Positions 34,059 to 43,559 are shown, counted from the stretch's first letter. The stretch is 64,000 nucleotides of DNA from Nitrincola salilacus (GCF_046271865.1 NZ_CP176580.1:1488001-1552000), one strand, 5' to 3'. Notes: a model not told the origin generated them from the letters alone. Program-made: numbers and translations.

Positions 34059-34538
34059 ATGAAGGATTCGGTAGATCATATTTTGCAGCAGTGGAGTGAT
34101 GCCAGGCCGGACCTGGACTGCTCTGCGATGGGCATCGTAGGGCGTCTTGGCCGGGTCAGTTTGCTCTGGCAGAAGCAGTTGGAGGCTGTCTTCGAACCAC
34201 TGGGGTTGAGCCGTGTGGAGTTCGATATTCTGGCGACACTGCGGCGTGGCCAGGTACCGCTGACTCCGACAGAGCTTTATCAAACAGTAATGCTGTCATC
34301 TGGCGCCATGAGCACTCGGTTAGAGGCATTGGTACAGCGGGGTTTAATAGAGAGGATGGCCAGTGAAGAGGATCGCCGTAGCTGTAAGGTAGCGCTGACC
34401 GCGCAGGGCGTGGTCACAGTGGATGCCGCTCTGGAAGCGCATCTGGCCAATATGGATGTGATGCTCAACCGTCTTGATGGCGATGAAAAGGCGCAATTGG
34501 CCGGTCTGATGAAAAAGATACTGCTAGGCAACGAGTAA
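34059..34538 (+). CDS. MarR family transcriptional regulator
   Basis: A 159-residue winged-helix protein. Dimer helices lie at both ends; the DNA-binding core is VEFDILATLRR, LTPTELYQTVMLSSGAMSTR (recognition helix) and the wing ERMASEEDRRSCKVALT, with the conserved D-R-R of the family. AGAGG precedes the ATG. It is divergent from the FMN reductase gene and likely represses both genes through the repeats at 33965-34040. Confidence 0.93.
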   Translation: MKDSVDHILQQWSDARPDLDCSAMGIVGRLGRVSLLWQKQLEAVFEPLGLSRVEFDILATLRRGQVPLTPTELYQTVMLSSGAMSTRLEALVQRGLIERMASEEDRRSCKVALTAQGVVTVDAALEAHLANMDVMLNRLDGDEKAQLAGLMKKILLGNE

Positions 34539-34835
34539 ATTCATCATTCGAGCCTGACTTCTGTCTGGCCCATCTCTGCAACAGGGACCACCCGAACAGT
34601 CTTGAAGGTGAGTAATCGTGTGGCACCTGTTACTCAATGCTTGTCAGATTCCAGCGCTTCTGTTCTACTAGCGCTCTTTCAATACTCTGTTCCTCATATC
34701 TGATTTTCCGACCCGCAGAACTTCCTGTTCCGGGTGCTTACTAGTCTGATTTAAATGGATATTTCTGCACGGTCTACTTTCAGTATCGTCGTGCGGTGCT
34801 ATTCTGATGTTGAGTTTAACGAACGGCAGAGCCAC

Positions 34836-35294
34836 ATGACTGATCAAATAGAGAAGTGTACCGTGGGGTGGCGAGAGTGGGTTGGTCTTCCCGGTCTTGG
34901 AATTGATAGCGTCAAGTGCAAGGTCGACACGGGTGCCCGCACCTCGGCGTTGCATGCCTTTGCTGTCGAGAGTTTCACACGTGACGGTGTGGAATGGGTG
35001 CGATTCGGTCTGCATCCCATACAGCACGACGCCGATACGGAAGTATGGTGTGAAGCACCGGTCAAGGATGTCCGCAAGGTGACTGACTCGGGTGGGAATA
35101 TCACCGAGCGGTATTTTATTGAGACAGATGTGCAGATCGGGAATGAGCGGTTTGCCATTGAATTATCTTTGACCTGTCGAGACACCATGATGTTTCGTAT
35201 GTTGCTTGGGCGACAGGCTTTGAAACAGAAACGCTTAATTGTGGATTCGGGTGCCTCCTATCTACAGTCCGGCAGGCATGGGAGAAATAAATGA
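34836..35294 (+). CDS. rimB: RimB-like retropepsin-type protease (ATP-dependent zinc protease family)
   Basis: I place the start at the ATG at 34836 because the family core begins 10 codons later (GWREWVGLPGLGID); the frame is open further upstream but has no better start signal. The 152-residue protein carries the aspartic-protease-like KVDTGARTSALHA loop and the family end motif LLGRQALK. Members are named ATP-dependent zinc proteases but resemble retropepsins. Overlap by ATGA with rimK agrees with the rim operon of Pseudomonas, where RimB modulates RimK activity. The symbol is by context and family. Confidence 0.82.
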   Translation: MTDQIEKCTVGWREWVGLPGLGIDSVKCKVDTGARTSALHAFAVESFTRDGVEWVRFGLHPIQHDADTEVWCEAPVKDVRKVTDSGGNITERYFIETDVQIGNERFAIELSLTCRDTMMFRMLLGRQALKQKRLIVDSGASYLQSGRHGRNK

Positions 35295-36196
35295 AAATTG
35301 CAATACTGTCCAGAAATGCAAAGCTCTACTCGACGCGTCGCCTGATTGAGGCAGCAGAGAGCAGAGGGCATGAAGTTCGGGTCATTGACGCTTTGCGTTG
35401 CTACATGAACATCACCTCCCATAATCCGCAGATCCACTACAAGGGCGAGATACTGGATGGCTTTGATGCCGTGATTCCTCGTATCGGCGCCTCGATTACT
35501 TTTTATGGCACGGCTGTACTGCGCCAGTTTGAGATGCTGAATGTTTATCCGTTGAATGAATCTGTTGCGATCAGCCGCTCGCGCGATAAATTGCGCAGTC
35601 TGCAGCTTCTTTCGCGTCGTGGTATTGGCTTGCCTGTAACCGGTTTTGCCCACTCACCGGATGATATTGATGACCTTCTCAGCACTGTGGGCGGCGCACC
35701 GGCCGTCATCAAACTGCTGGAAGGCACGCAGGGGATCGGTGTGGTATTGGCCGAAACCAATCAGGCGGCAGAGAGCGTTATTCAGGCATTCATGGGGCTG
35801 AAGCACCACATTCTGGTGCAGGAGTTCATCAAGGAAGCAAAAGGTGCCGATATTCGTGCCTTTGTTATCGGCGGCAAGGTTGTAGCGGCGATGAAGCGCC
35901 AGGCCAAAGAGGGCGAATTCAGATCCAACCTGCATCGTGGCGGTACTGCAACGCTGTGTCGTATTACACCGGAAGAGCGGGCCACCGCGATACGTGCGGC
36001 CAAGGTGATGGGGCTGAATGTCTGTGGTGTTGATCTGTTGCGTTCCAATCATGGTGCTGTGGTGATGGAGGTGAACTCCTCACCGGGTCTTGAAGGTATC
36101 GAGAAAGCATCCGGCAAAGACGTAGCTGGTATGGTCATTGATTTCATAGAGCGCAATGCCAAACCCAACCGGACACAGACCAAAGGTACCGGTTAA
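35291..36196 (+). CDS. rimK: Ribosomal protein S6 glutamate ligase RimK
   Basis: A 301-residue ATP-grasp ligase of normal length. Motifs: MKIAILSRNAKLYSTRRL at the start, VIKLLEGTQGIGVVLAE (nucleotide loop), VQEFIKEAKGADIRAFVIG, SNLHRGGTA and the Mg2+ site VVMEVNSSPGLEGIE. It adds glutamate residues to the C-terminus of ribosomal protein S6 and can make poly-glutamate. It overlaps the RimB-like gene by 4 bp and is followed after 57 bp by an aspartoacylase-like gene. Confidence 0.96.
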   Translation: MKIAILSRNAKLYSTRRLIEAAESRGHEVRVIDALRCYMNITSHNPQIHYKGEILDGFDAVIPRIGASITFYGTAVLRQFEMLNVYPLNESVAISRSRDKLRSLQLLSRRGIGLPVTGFAHSPDDIDDLLSTVGGAPAVIKLLEGTQGIGVVLAETNQAAESVIQAFMGLKHHILVQEFIKEAKGADIRAFVIGGKVVAAMKRQAKEGEFRSNLHRGGTATLCRITPEERATAIRAAKVMGLNVCGVDLLRSNHGAVVMEVNSSPGLEGIEKASGKDVAGMVIDFIERNAKPNRTQTKGTG

Positions 36197-36253
36197 GCAT
36201 CAGATATTGGCCAAACGGCAGGTACAGGTTAAACAATAGACAGGCGATAGTCA

Positions 36254-37309
36254 GTGCGGCGAAAAAAGAATCAGCCAATCACCATCGGCGGGGTGGAGAT
36301 TCAACCCGGCGAGCGTAAAACGATTGAGTTGCAACTGGGTAAGCTCTACACCCACACTCCCACCACCATGCCGGTTCAAGTGATCTGCGGGCGTCAGGAT
36401 GGGCCTGTGCTGTTTGTCAGTGCAGCGATCCATGGTGATGAGATCAATGGTGTTGAGGTGATTCGTCGCCTGCTGCAGGTGCCAGCGCTGAGGCGCCTGA
36501 AAGGGACGTTGATCGCTGTTCCCATCGTGAATCTATATGGTTTTATCAACCACAGCCGCTATCTGCCGGACAGGCGCGACCTGAACAGGTGTTTTCCGGG
36601 TTCGCAGAAAGGCTCGCTTGCCGCGCGTATTGCACGCATCTTCATGACCGAGATTGTCAATCAGGCGACTCATGGTATCGATCTGCATACCGGAGCGATC
36701 AATCGCAGTAATCTACCTCAGATACGAGCCGATCTGGATGATGCCGAAACGCTATCTCTGGCAAGAGCCTTCGGTACGCCAGTGATCCTGAATTCGGCAC
36801 TGCGTGATGGCTCACTGCGCGCCGCAGCCAGGCAGAAAAATATCCCGATTCTGCTCTATGAAGCCGGGGAAGCACTGCGCTTTGATGAGTTTGCCATTCG
36901 TGGTGGCGTTGAAGGAATCATACGGGTGATGCGTGCGCTGGAGATGCTGCCAAAGAGTCGCAGAGCACCGGGCCTTGAGCCGATGATGGCGCGTTCCAGC
37001 ATGTGGATGCGTGCCCCGCAGAGCGGCATTTTCCGTGCTTTCGTCAACCTTGGTGACAGGGTTGTGCGCGATCAGACATTACTGGGTATTGTCTCTGACC
37101 CCTTTGGCGAATCAGAAACCGAGATCTGGTCACCCTGCAGTGGTTTGGTGATCGGTCAGATGAACCTGCCACTGGTGAACGAGGGGGACGCGCTTTATCA
37201 TATTGCGCAATTCTATCGCACCGATCTGGCTGTGGAACGCCTTGAAAGTTATCAGGAAAATCTGGAATCTGCAGACTTCCCCTATGCGGATAACGGCTTG
37301 CTGGAGTGA
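36254..37309 (+). CDS. Succinylglutamate desuccinylase/aspartoacylase family metallopeptidase
   Basis: A 351-residue protein starting with GTG at 36254 (AGG 10 nt upstream). Zinc ligands are visible: HGDEINGVE (His and Glu) and GIDLHTGA (His); the substrate-site Arg lies in RDLNRCFPG. The C-terminal barrel has WMRAPQSGIFRAF and a lipoyl-like turn. Family members remove acyl groups from amino acids. The gene follows rimK closely and in the same direction; a function in trimming glutamate-type products is possible but unproven. Similar three-gene orders occur in other gammaproteobacteria. Confidence 0.88.
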   Translation: MRRKKNQPITIGGVEIQPGERKTIELQLGKLYTHTPTTMPVQVICGRQDGPVLFVSAAIHGDEINGVEVIRRLLQVPALRRLKGTLIAVPIVNLYGFINHSRYLPDRRDLNRCFPGSQKGSLAARIARIFMTEIVNQATHGIDLHTGAINRSNLPQIRADLDDAETLSLARAFGTPVILNSALRDGSLRAAARQKNIPILLYEAGEALRFDEFAIRGGVEGIIRVMRALEMLPKSRRAPGLEPMMARSSMWMRAPQSGIFRAFVNLGDRVVRDQTLLGIVSDPFGESETEIWSPCSGLVIGQMNLPLVNEGDALYHIAQFYRTDLAVERLESYQENLESADFPYADNGLLE

Positions 37310-37348
37310 TCTATTGTAGTTATTTACTGGAGTGATCTACTGAAGCGA

Positions 37349-38119
37349 TCACTCGGACTTTACCAGTAGACGATTGGCCAGTTGTGCTTCCAACTCCACG
37401 TTAAAATCCTGAGCGCACTGCATATGCTCTCCCATCAGGCGGTGAACAGCCTGATGATCTCTGGCCTTGAAGGCCGTCAGTAATTCGCGGTGATAGTGCA
37501 GGTTGGATTTGGAAAACTCCTGCTGCTCCGGCAGTTGCACCTTCTTGTAAATCACCAGATCCTTGATCAGATCATTCAGAAAACGACCGAAAAACCCGAG
37601 TATCGGGTTGCCGCAGCGGTCTGCCAGCAAGTTATGAAAATCCAGCTCGGCAATGCGTTGCGTTACGCGCTGCTCAATATCCTGTGCCGGACTGGCGCAG
37701 AGCTCGGTCAGCCTTTCCAGTTCAGCCAGATCTTCAGGCGTCAGTTTATCAACCGCGATAGTGGCGATCTGAGGCTCCACCAGCTTACGCATGCTATAAA
37801 TATCCGGCCCGGTCGGGTGTTGAAAATGCAGATAGTTGCGCAGCATCTGTGAGGCCAGAGGGTAGGGGACCTGAGCAAGGATCGCACCACCATTAGGACC
37901 AGTCTTGACGGTGATCAGCCCCTGCACCTCCAGTGACTTCAAGGCTTCGCGCACGGTGCCTTTGGAACACTCGAACAGTTCCATCAAGGCTTTCTCATTA
38001 GGGAGCTTATCTCCCGGCTGAACATCCTTAAGCACAACCCAGCGCTTAACCGACTCCACTATCTGGTCGGCACGCTTCATACGTTTCGGGGAGTCTATTC
38101 CACTGAAGCCCTTATCCAT
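37349..38119 (-). CDS. GntR family regulator, FadR subfamily
   Basis: A 256-residue protein with an N-terminal winged helix (LPNEKALMELFECSKGTVREALKSLEVQGLI) and an all-helical FCD ligand domain with the metal-site pattern D-x-x-FH-N-L and late H residues (SNLHYHRELL, RLMGEHM). FCD regulators commonly sense small carboxylic acids. It is coded downstream of, and in the same direction as, the TRAP permease and DUF1850 genes, and probably controls them and perhaps the divergent acyl-CoA dehydrogenase pair. Confidence 0.93.
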   Translation of the reverse strand: MDKGFSGIDSPKRMKRADQIVESVKRWVVLKDVQPGDKLPNEKALMELFECSKGTVREALKSLEVQGLITVKTGPNGGAILAQVPYPLASQMLRNYLHFQHPTGPDIYSMRKLVEPQIATIAVDKLTPEDLAELERLTELCASPAQDIEQRVTQRIAELDFHNLLADRCGNPILGFFGRFLNDLIKDLVIYKKVQLPEQQEFSKSNLHYHRELLTAFKARDHQAVHRLMGEHMQCAQDFNVELEAQLANRLLVKSE

Positions 38120-38220
38120 TCACACACTCTGTAGATAATACGTTTACAAAAGGGCAGCCCAAAACCTGACAGCGGCTTACTGGGTTGCCCCGGCAGGGGC
38201 GTTTGCCTCACAAGGCGGTA

Positions 38221-40230
38221 TTATGCCTGTTTTGCGTTCGCTGAGCGCCCCTGAATGAAATTGATTGCGAGCATCAGCACTATCAGAACTCCTCCGACTA
38301 CCTCTGCTGCCAGATGGGGGACGAAAATTGCGATGGTTGCACCGATCAGTATCACCCTCATCCACCAGCTCATCCAGGTGAACAGATAGCCTTCAAGCGA
38401 AGAGGCAAAGGCCAGCAATGCTGCGATGATGATTGCTCCGTTCCAGAGCAGTACCGGCAATGGGCCGCCTGTGATGATCTCGGGGTTGAATACCATGAAC
38501 AGCGGAATCAGATAGAGTCCCTTGGCAAACTTCCAGGACTGCACACTGGTTTCCATCGTCTTGCTTCCTGCGATGGCGGCCGCCGCAAAGGCGGCCAGTG
38601 CCACCGGCGGTGTGACATTCGAATCCTGTGAGTACCAGAACACCAGCAGATGTGCGATCAGCAACGGAATGCCGAACTCATTGGTCAGTGCCGGGCCCAC
38701 CAGTACGATCAGCACGATATAGCTCGCGGTAACCGGCAGGCCAAGACCCAGTATCAGGCTGGCAATGATAACCAACAGCAGGGCGAGCAGGATATTGCCG
38801 CCCGAGAAGGCGATCATCATGGAGGAGAATTTCAGACCAAGTCCTGTCAGCCCTACCACAGCCACAACAATCCCCGCCACAGCACAGGCGATGCTGACGG
38901 CGATAGCGTTGCGTGCACCGAGTTCGAGCCCGAGCAGCAGCTTGTGAAAGCCCACCAGTGCCGTTTGCCAGAGCTCATGCATCATATTACTGCCACGAAG
39001 GCCGCGTTTGATGGCGTGATAGGCCCCGTTGATAGCAGCGATGATGATAATGCCCATTACTGCGTAGAAGCCGACACGCATGGGTGAGATCCCAATCACG
39101 AGCAGATACACCAGCATGATCAATGGAATCAGGAAAAACCAGCCCTGAGCCATCACTTCTCGCATGACTGGCAGTTCACTCTTGGCCAATCCCTCCATTC
39201 CCTGTTTGATCGCGATGATATGCACAAACAGATACACAGTGGAGAAGTACAGAATAGCCGGGAACACGCTGACTTTGATAATCTCGATATAGGGAACGCG
39301 GGTATACTCCGCAATCAGGAAGGCACCAGCCCCCATCAGTGGTGGCATGATCTGCCCGCCAGTGCTGGCCGCCGCCTCGATCCCACCGGCCTGTGCTGGC
39401 TTGTAGCCAAGTCGTTTCATCAGGGGAATCGTGAAAGCGCCAGTAGTGACGACATTGGCAATTGAACTGCCGGAGATGGAACCCATGGTGGCCGATGCCA
39501 GCACAGCCGCTTTGGCAGGTCCACCGCGCTGCCTGCCGGTGGCGGCAAAGGCCAGATCGATAAAGAATTTACCGGCACCGGTCACTTCCAGAAACGCTCC
39601 GAACAAAACGAAGATAAATACGAAGGTTGCGGCCACACCAAGAGGCAAGCCGAAGATCCCCTCTTGTCCCAGATACAGCTGCGCCGCGACACGCTCCAGC
39701 GTGTAACCACGGTGATTCAGAATTCCTGGTAGCCATTCACCGATCCATGGGAGAGTGCCTCGTGGCCCTGCCAGCGCATAGAGAATGGCGATGATGCCGA
39801 TGATTGTCAGCCCGAGCCCGACGGCGCGTCGACTCGCCTCCAGTACCACCACGGTTGTCATGCAGGCAACGACAATATCGGTTTGGTTCCAGAAGCCGGC
39901 GCGCCCGATAATCTCATCCAGATAGAACACGAGGTAGAAACCTGAGTAGGCAGCAGCGGCGAAGAAAAGGATATCGATCGGCCAGGTTAATAACCCTCGC
40001 CTGCGCCCATGCATGGGTGGGAATATCAGAAAAGCCAGCATCAGTACCAGAGCAAGGTGGGTGCCGCGCTGATAGAAAAGCCCAAGTTGCTGAATACCGG
40101 CGCTATAGAGTTGAAACAGCGATAGAGCAAGTGCAACCAGTGTAATGATCCAAAGGACAGACTTGGGGCCTGAGTGGCCAGGATCTATTTTTATTTCAGG
40201 CACTTTGATCTTGATCGGTTCATGTGTCAT
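38221..40230 (-). CDS. TRAP transporter fused permease (4TM/12TM, TAXI type)
   Basis: The ATG at 40230 has GGAGAAA 9 nt upstream; a TTG at 40245 is the next in-frame option. The 669-residue protein fuses a DctQ-like four-helix part (residues about 25-150) to a DctM-like large subunit, with the typical GAFLEVTGAGKFFIDLAFA, SGSSIANVVTTGAFTIPLMK and GGQIMPPLMGAGAFLIAEY segments. It moves an organic acid into the cell with Na+ or H+. No TAXI or DctP binding protein is encoded in the window near it, although TRAP permeases need one. Confidence 0.94.
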   Translation of the reverse strand: MTHEPIKIKVPEIKIDPGHSGPKSVLWIITLVALALSLFQLYSAGIQQLGLFYQRGTHLALVLMLAFLIFPPMHGRRRGLLTWPIDILFFAAAAYSGFYLVFYLDEIIGRAGFWNQTDIVVACMTTVVVLEASRRAVGLGLTIIGIIAILYALAGPRGTLPWIGEWLPGILNHRGYTLERVAAQLYLGQEGIFGLPLGVAATFVFIFVLFGAFLEVTGAGKFFIDLAFAATGRQRGGPAKAAVLASATMGSISGSSIANVVTTGAFTIPLMKRLGYKPAQAGGIEAAASTGGQIMPPLMGAGAFLIAEYTRVPYIEIIKVSVFPAILYFSTVYLFVHIIAIKQGMEGLAKSELPVMREVMAQGWFFLIPLIMLVYLLVIGISPMRVGFYAVMGIIIIAAINGAYHAIKRGLRGSNMMHELWQTALVGFHKLLLGLELGARNAIAVSIACAVAGIVVAVVGLTGLGLKFSSMMIAFSGGNILLALLLVIIASLILGLGLPVTASYIVLIVLVGPALTNEFGIPLLIAHLLVFWYSQDSNVTPPVALAAFAAAAIAGSKTMETSVQSWKFAKGLYLIPLFMVFNPEIITGGPLPVLLWNGAIIIAALLAFASSLEGYLFTWMSWWMRVILIGATIAIFVPHLAAEVVGGVLIVLMLAINFIQGRSANAKQA

Positions 40231-40324
40231 GTGCTGTTTCTCCAAACGCGTTGCGATTCACTCCTGTGCCTGGCGACAGGCGATGATTCATCAGATTGGT
40301 ACTGCTTGCTGCTATTGCTTATTA

Positions 40325-40828
40325 CTACAGCTTTGATTCCGCGCAAGTGCCTTGAGTCTGAGATGTAACGAGTCGGATATTGACCAGCTCACCAGCAGCC
40401 ACGGCACTGAGGTTAAAATCAGCATCGGCTGTCACGATTCTATGATTTACTTTGTTGGAGCCGATTCTGATCCAGTAATTATTGTCCGGAACCGGCTCGT
40501 TGATCTCTTCTATCAAATATCCACCACGGGGATCACTGCGCTGTACACCGCGACCCGGGAAGTGACCGAGTCCAGCGGCAAAGTCTGGCTGGTGGCTGCT
40601 GTACAGCAACAGCTCCCCTTTGTCTGTTTTATAGCAATCCTGCACCAGAAAGCCAGCAACGGAGTGATGCCAGTACATGCACCAGCGCTTATCCGGTAGG
40701 GGCACATGTGCCAGCATGCTCTGGTCGGAGCGCCTTGCCTCCAGATGTTGAGTTGCACAATCCGCTGCTGCGGTGGCCGTGCCAAGCAGCAGGGCAGAGA
40801 GGGCTATTGGTGCCAGGTATTGCTTCAC
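40325..40828 (-). CDS. DUF1850 family exported protein (TRAP-associated)
   Basis: A 167-residue protein with a signal peptide (residues 1-21, ending TAAA) and the DUF1850 pattern: HHSVAGFLVQDCYK, a short beta segment ELLLYSS and the AAGLGHFPGRG turn. Members are usually coded beside TAXI-type TRAP permeases, as here (95 bp upstream of the permease gene, same strand). Their role is unknown; they may help the permease or its binding protein in the periplasm. Four cysteines suggest disulfides. Confidence 0.8.
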   Translation of the reverse strand: MKQYLAPIALSALLLGTATAAADCATQHLEARRSDQSMLAHVPLPDKRWCMYWHHSVAGFLVQDCYKTDKGELLLYSSHQPDFAAGLGHFPGRGVQRSDPRGGYLIEEINEPVPDNNYWIRIGSNKVNHRIVTADADFNLSAVAAGELVNIRLVTSQTQGTCAESKL

Positions 40829-41148
40829 GGTTTTCGGCTTCGCTTAGTCTGGGTGGCAGTTAAATACTGAATTGAAAGCACTTTTATTATCGTGTCATTT
40901 GAGTATATCCCCCTTTCAAGGGATGTCCACCCGTACCTGACAGACAGACATCACCTACTATTAGATGATCTCGGATTGAGCAGGCCATCGCACTTGTGTG
41001 TATCTGGCGGATCGATTCGTGTTCTGTTGGTTTATGGATAATACTTAATATCTGAACTAATAAAACTTGATTTTTCCTATTTATTATAATAAATATGATA
41101 ATTAGAGTCTGGCGTACTGACCACTCACTTAACCGGAGGCAAAAATTC
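40829..41148. other. Divergent promoter region between the TRAP and acyl-CoA dehydrogenase genes
   Basis: A 320-bp space, A/T-rich on the right side. A 12-bp perfect palindrome TTATTATAATAA lies at 41081-41092, close to the acyl-CoA dehydrogenase start. It could be part of a promoter or a regulator site; I could not match it to a known FCD-GntR box. Confidence 0.4.
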
Positions 41149-42327
41149 ATGACATCCTTCCAGTGGGACGATCCCCTTTTGATTGAACAGCAGTTGACCG
41201 AAGATGAGCGTCAGATCCGTGATGCCGCACGTGCCTACTGCCAGGAAAAACTTCAGCCACGTGTACTGACCGCTGCCCGTGAAGAGCGTTTTGATCGTGA
41301 GATCATGAGCGAGATGGGTGAGATGGGTCTGCTGGGCGCGACTGTCGCGGAGGTTTATGGTGGCTCGGGTATCAATCATGTTTCTTACGGCCTGATTGCC
41401 CGTGAAGTGGAACGTGTCGATTCCGGCTATCGTTCAGCCATGAGTGTGCAGTCCTCGCTGGTGATGTATCCGATCGAGGCCTATGGCACAGAGGAGCAGA
41501 AGCACAAGTATCTGCCAAAGCTCGCCAGCGGTGAAATGGTTGGCTGTTTTGGTCTGACCGAACCCGATCACGGTTCTGATCCCGGCTCAATGATCACGCG
41601 TGCGCGCAAAACCGATGGCGGTTATCTGCTGACGGGTCAGAAAATGTGGATCACCAATAGCCCGATCGCTGATGTGGCTGTGGTCTGGGCCAAGTCCGAT
41701 GCGCACGATGGCAAGATCAAGGGCTTTATCGTTGACCGCGGCACACCTGGTTTCAGCACACCCAAGATCGAAGGCAAATTCTCCCTGCGAGCATCCGTCA
41801 CGGGTGAGATCGTGTTGGATAATGCGTTTGTGCCTGAAGAAAATCTGCTGCCGGGTGCATCCGGGCTGGGTGGTCCGTTTGGCTGCCTGAATAAAGCACG
41901 TTTCGGTATCGCCTGGGGCGCGCTGGGTGCCGCTGAGTTCTGCTGGCACGCTGCACGACAATACACGCTGGATCGCAAACAGTTCGGTCGTCCGCTGGCT
42001 GCCACTCAGTTGGTGCAGTTGAAACTGGCGAACATGCAGACCGAGATCACGCTGGGGCTGCAGGCAGCGCTTCAGGTGGGTCGTCTGATGGATAGCGGTA
42101 ACTGGGCTCCGGAAATGATATCGCTGATCAAGCGCAACAACTGCGGCAAGTCGCTGGATATCGCCCGCATCGCGCGTGATATGCATGGTGGTAACGGTAT
42201 CTCTGATGAGTTTGGTGTGATTCGTCATATGGTGAACCTGGAGTCGGTCAACACCTACGAAGGTACCCACGATATCCATGCGCTGATTCTGGGTCGTACC
42301 CAGACCGGCATCCAGGCATTTTTCTGA
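41149..42327 (+). CDS. gcdH: Glutaryl-CoA dehydrogenase-like acyl-CoA dehydrogenase
   Basis: Start at the ATG at 41149, with CGGAGG 9 nt upstream. The 392-residue FAD enzyme has the ACAD signatures CFGLTEPDHGSDPGSM and DMHGGNGISDEFGVIRHM, and near the end the catalytic Glu in VNTYEGTHDIHALILGR, a pattern typical of glutaryl-CoA dehydrogenases. The enzyme oxidises and decarboxylates glutaryl-CoA to crotonyl-CoA in lysine and glutarate breakdown. A CoA-transferase follows 20 bp downstream, which could make the CoA ester. The symbol rests on family motifs and this pairing. Confidence 0.88.
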   Translation: MTSFQWDDPLLIEQQLTEDERQIRDAARAYCQEKLQPRVLTAAREERFDREIMSEMGEMGLLGATVAEVYGGSGINHVSYGLIAREVERVDSGYRSAMSVQSSLVMYPIEAYGTEEQKHKYLPKLASGEMVGCFGLTEPDHGSDPGSMITRARKTDGGYLLTGQKMWITNSPIADVAVVWAKSDAHDGKIKGFIVDRGTPGFSTPKIEGKFSLRASVTGEIVLDNAFVPEENLLPGASGLGGPFGCLNKARFGIAWGALGAAEFCWHAARQYTLDRKQFGRPLAATQLVQLKLANMQTEITLGLQAALQVGRLMDSGNWAPEMISLIKRNNCGKSLDIARIARDMHGGNGISDEFGVIRHMVNLESVNTYEGTHDIHALILGRTQTGIQAFF

Positions 42328-42347
42328 TCCAGAAGGGGAGTTGAATA

Positions 42348-43559
42348 ATGCCCGCACAACCCTTGCTAGGCGTTCGGATTCTCGATCTGTCGCGCATTCT
42401 TGCAGGCCCCTGGTGCAGCCAGCAACTGGCTGATCTGGGTGCCGAGGTGATCAAGATAGAGCGGCCCGGCGAAGGGGATGATACCCGTCGCTGGGGACCG
42501 CCCTGGCTGTCTGGGTCACAGGAGGCGGCCTACTATCTGGGTGCCAACCGTGGTAAACAGTCGGTGACCATTGATATGGCTCAGCCGGAGGGGCAGGCAC
42601 TGCTACATGAACTGGTGAAAACCTGTGATGTGGTGCTGGAGAACTTCAAGGTTGGCGGGCTGAAGAAATACCATCTGGACTATGACAGCCTGAAGGCGAT
42701 CAAGCCGGATCTGATCTACTGCTCCATCACCGGGTTTGGACAGGATGGGCCCTATGCGCATCGTGCCGGTTATGACTTCATGATTCAGGGGATGGGCGGG
42801 TTGATGAGCCTGACCGGACAGCCGGACAGTGAACCTGGCGGAGGCCCGGTCAAGGTTGGTGTCGCCTTTGCCGATATCTTTACCGGCATGTATGCGGCGA
42901 ATGCGATCATGGCCGCACTGCTGCAGAAAGCACGCACAGGAGAGGGCACGCATATCGATCTGGCGCTGCTGGATGTTCAGGTGGGTGTGTTGGCTAATCA
43001 GGCGCTCAACTATCTGACCTCAGGGCAGGTGCCGCAACGGCTGGGTAATGCGCACCCCAATATCGTACCCTATCAGGCGTTTGCAACATCTGATGGATAT
43101 ATGATTCTGGCGGTGGGTAATGATGGACAGTTCCGCCGCTTCTGTGAAGTGGCAGGCTGCCCGGAACTGGCTGATGATCCGCGCTTTGTCAGCAATGGCA
43201 AACGGGTGGGGAATCGCCAGTTGCTGATCCCGCTGCTGGTGGAACGGGTGCGCTTGCGCACGACTGCCGATTGGCTGTCTTCGCTTGAAGCGGTGGGTGT
43301 CCCTTGTGGGCCGATCAATACACTGGATCAGGTGTTTGAAGATCCGCAGGTGAAGCATCGTTCGGTCGAGATTAGTCTGCCGCACCCTGAAGCAGGGGAG
43401 GTCAAGCTGGTCAGTAATCCGATTCGGTTTGATGGTCAGGCATTGAATGCGCAGTCAGCGCCACCTTTACTGGGGCAACACACAGATCAGGTGCTGGAGC
43501 AGCTGTTGCAGCTCAGCCCGGAGCGCCGTGCGGCGCTGCGTGACAAGGGCGTGATCTGA
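42348..43559 (+). CDS. CaiB/BaiF family (class III) CoA-transferase
   Basis: A 403-residue enzyme. Family motifs: LLGVRILDLSRILAGPWCSQ at the N-terminus, ADLGAEVIKIERPGEGDDTR, the GANRGKQSVTIDM segment and the active-site Asp expected in the HIDLALLDVQVG helix region. It moves CoA between carboxylic acids. Its coupling to a glutaryl-CoA dehydrogenase suggests succinyl-CoA:glutarate CoA-transferase activity, as in glutarate use. GGGGAG lies 10 nt before the ATG. Confidence 0.9.
   Translation: MPAQPLLGVRILDLSRILAGPWCSQQLADLGAEVIKIERPGEGDDTRRWGPPWLSGSQEAAYYLGANRGKQSVTIDMAQPEGQALLHELVKTCDVVLENFKVGGLKKYHLDYDSLKAIKPDLIYCSITGFGQDGPYAHRAGYDFMIQGMGGLMSLTGQPDSEPGGGPVKVGVAFADIFTGMYAANAIMAALLQKARTGEGTHIDLALLDVQVGVLANQALNYLTSGQVPQRLGNAHPNIVPYQAFATSDGYMILAVGNDGQFRRFCEVAGCPELADDPRFVSNGKRVGNRQLLIPLLVERVRLRTTADWLSSLEAVGVPCGPINTLDQVFEDPQVKHRSVEISLPHPEAGEVKLVSNPIRFDGQALNAQSAPPLLGQHTDQVLEQLLQLSPERRAALRDKGVI

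Noticed and set aside
41587..42357. Minus-strand open frame of 256 codons
   Set aside because: Shadow of the acyl-CoA dehydrogenase, which has complete family motifs and a strong ribosome-binding site.
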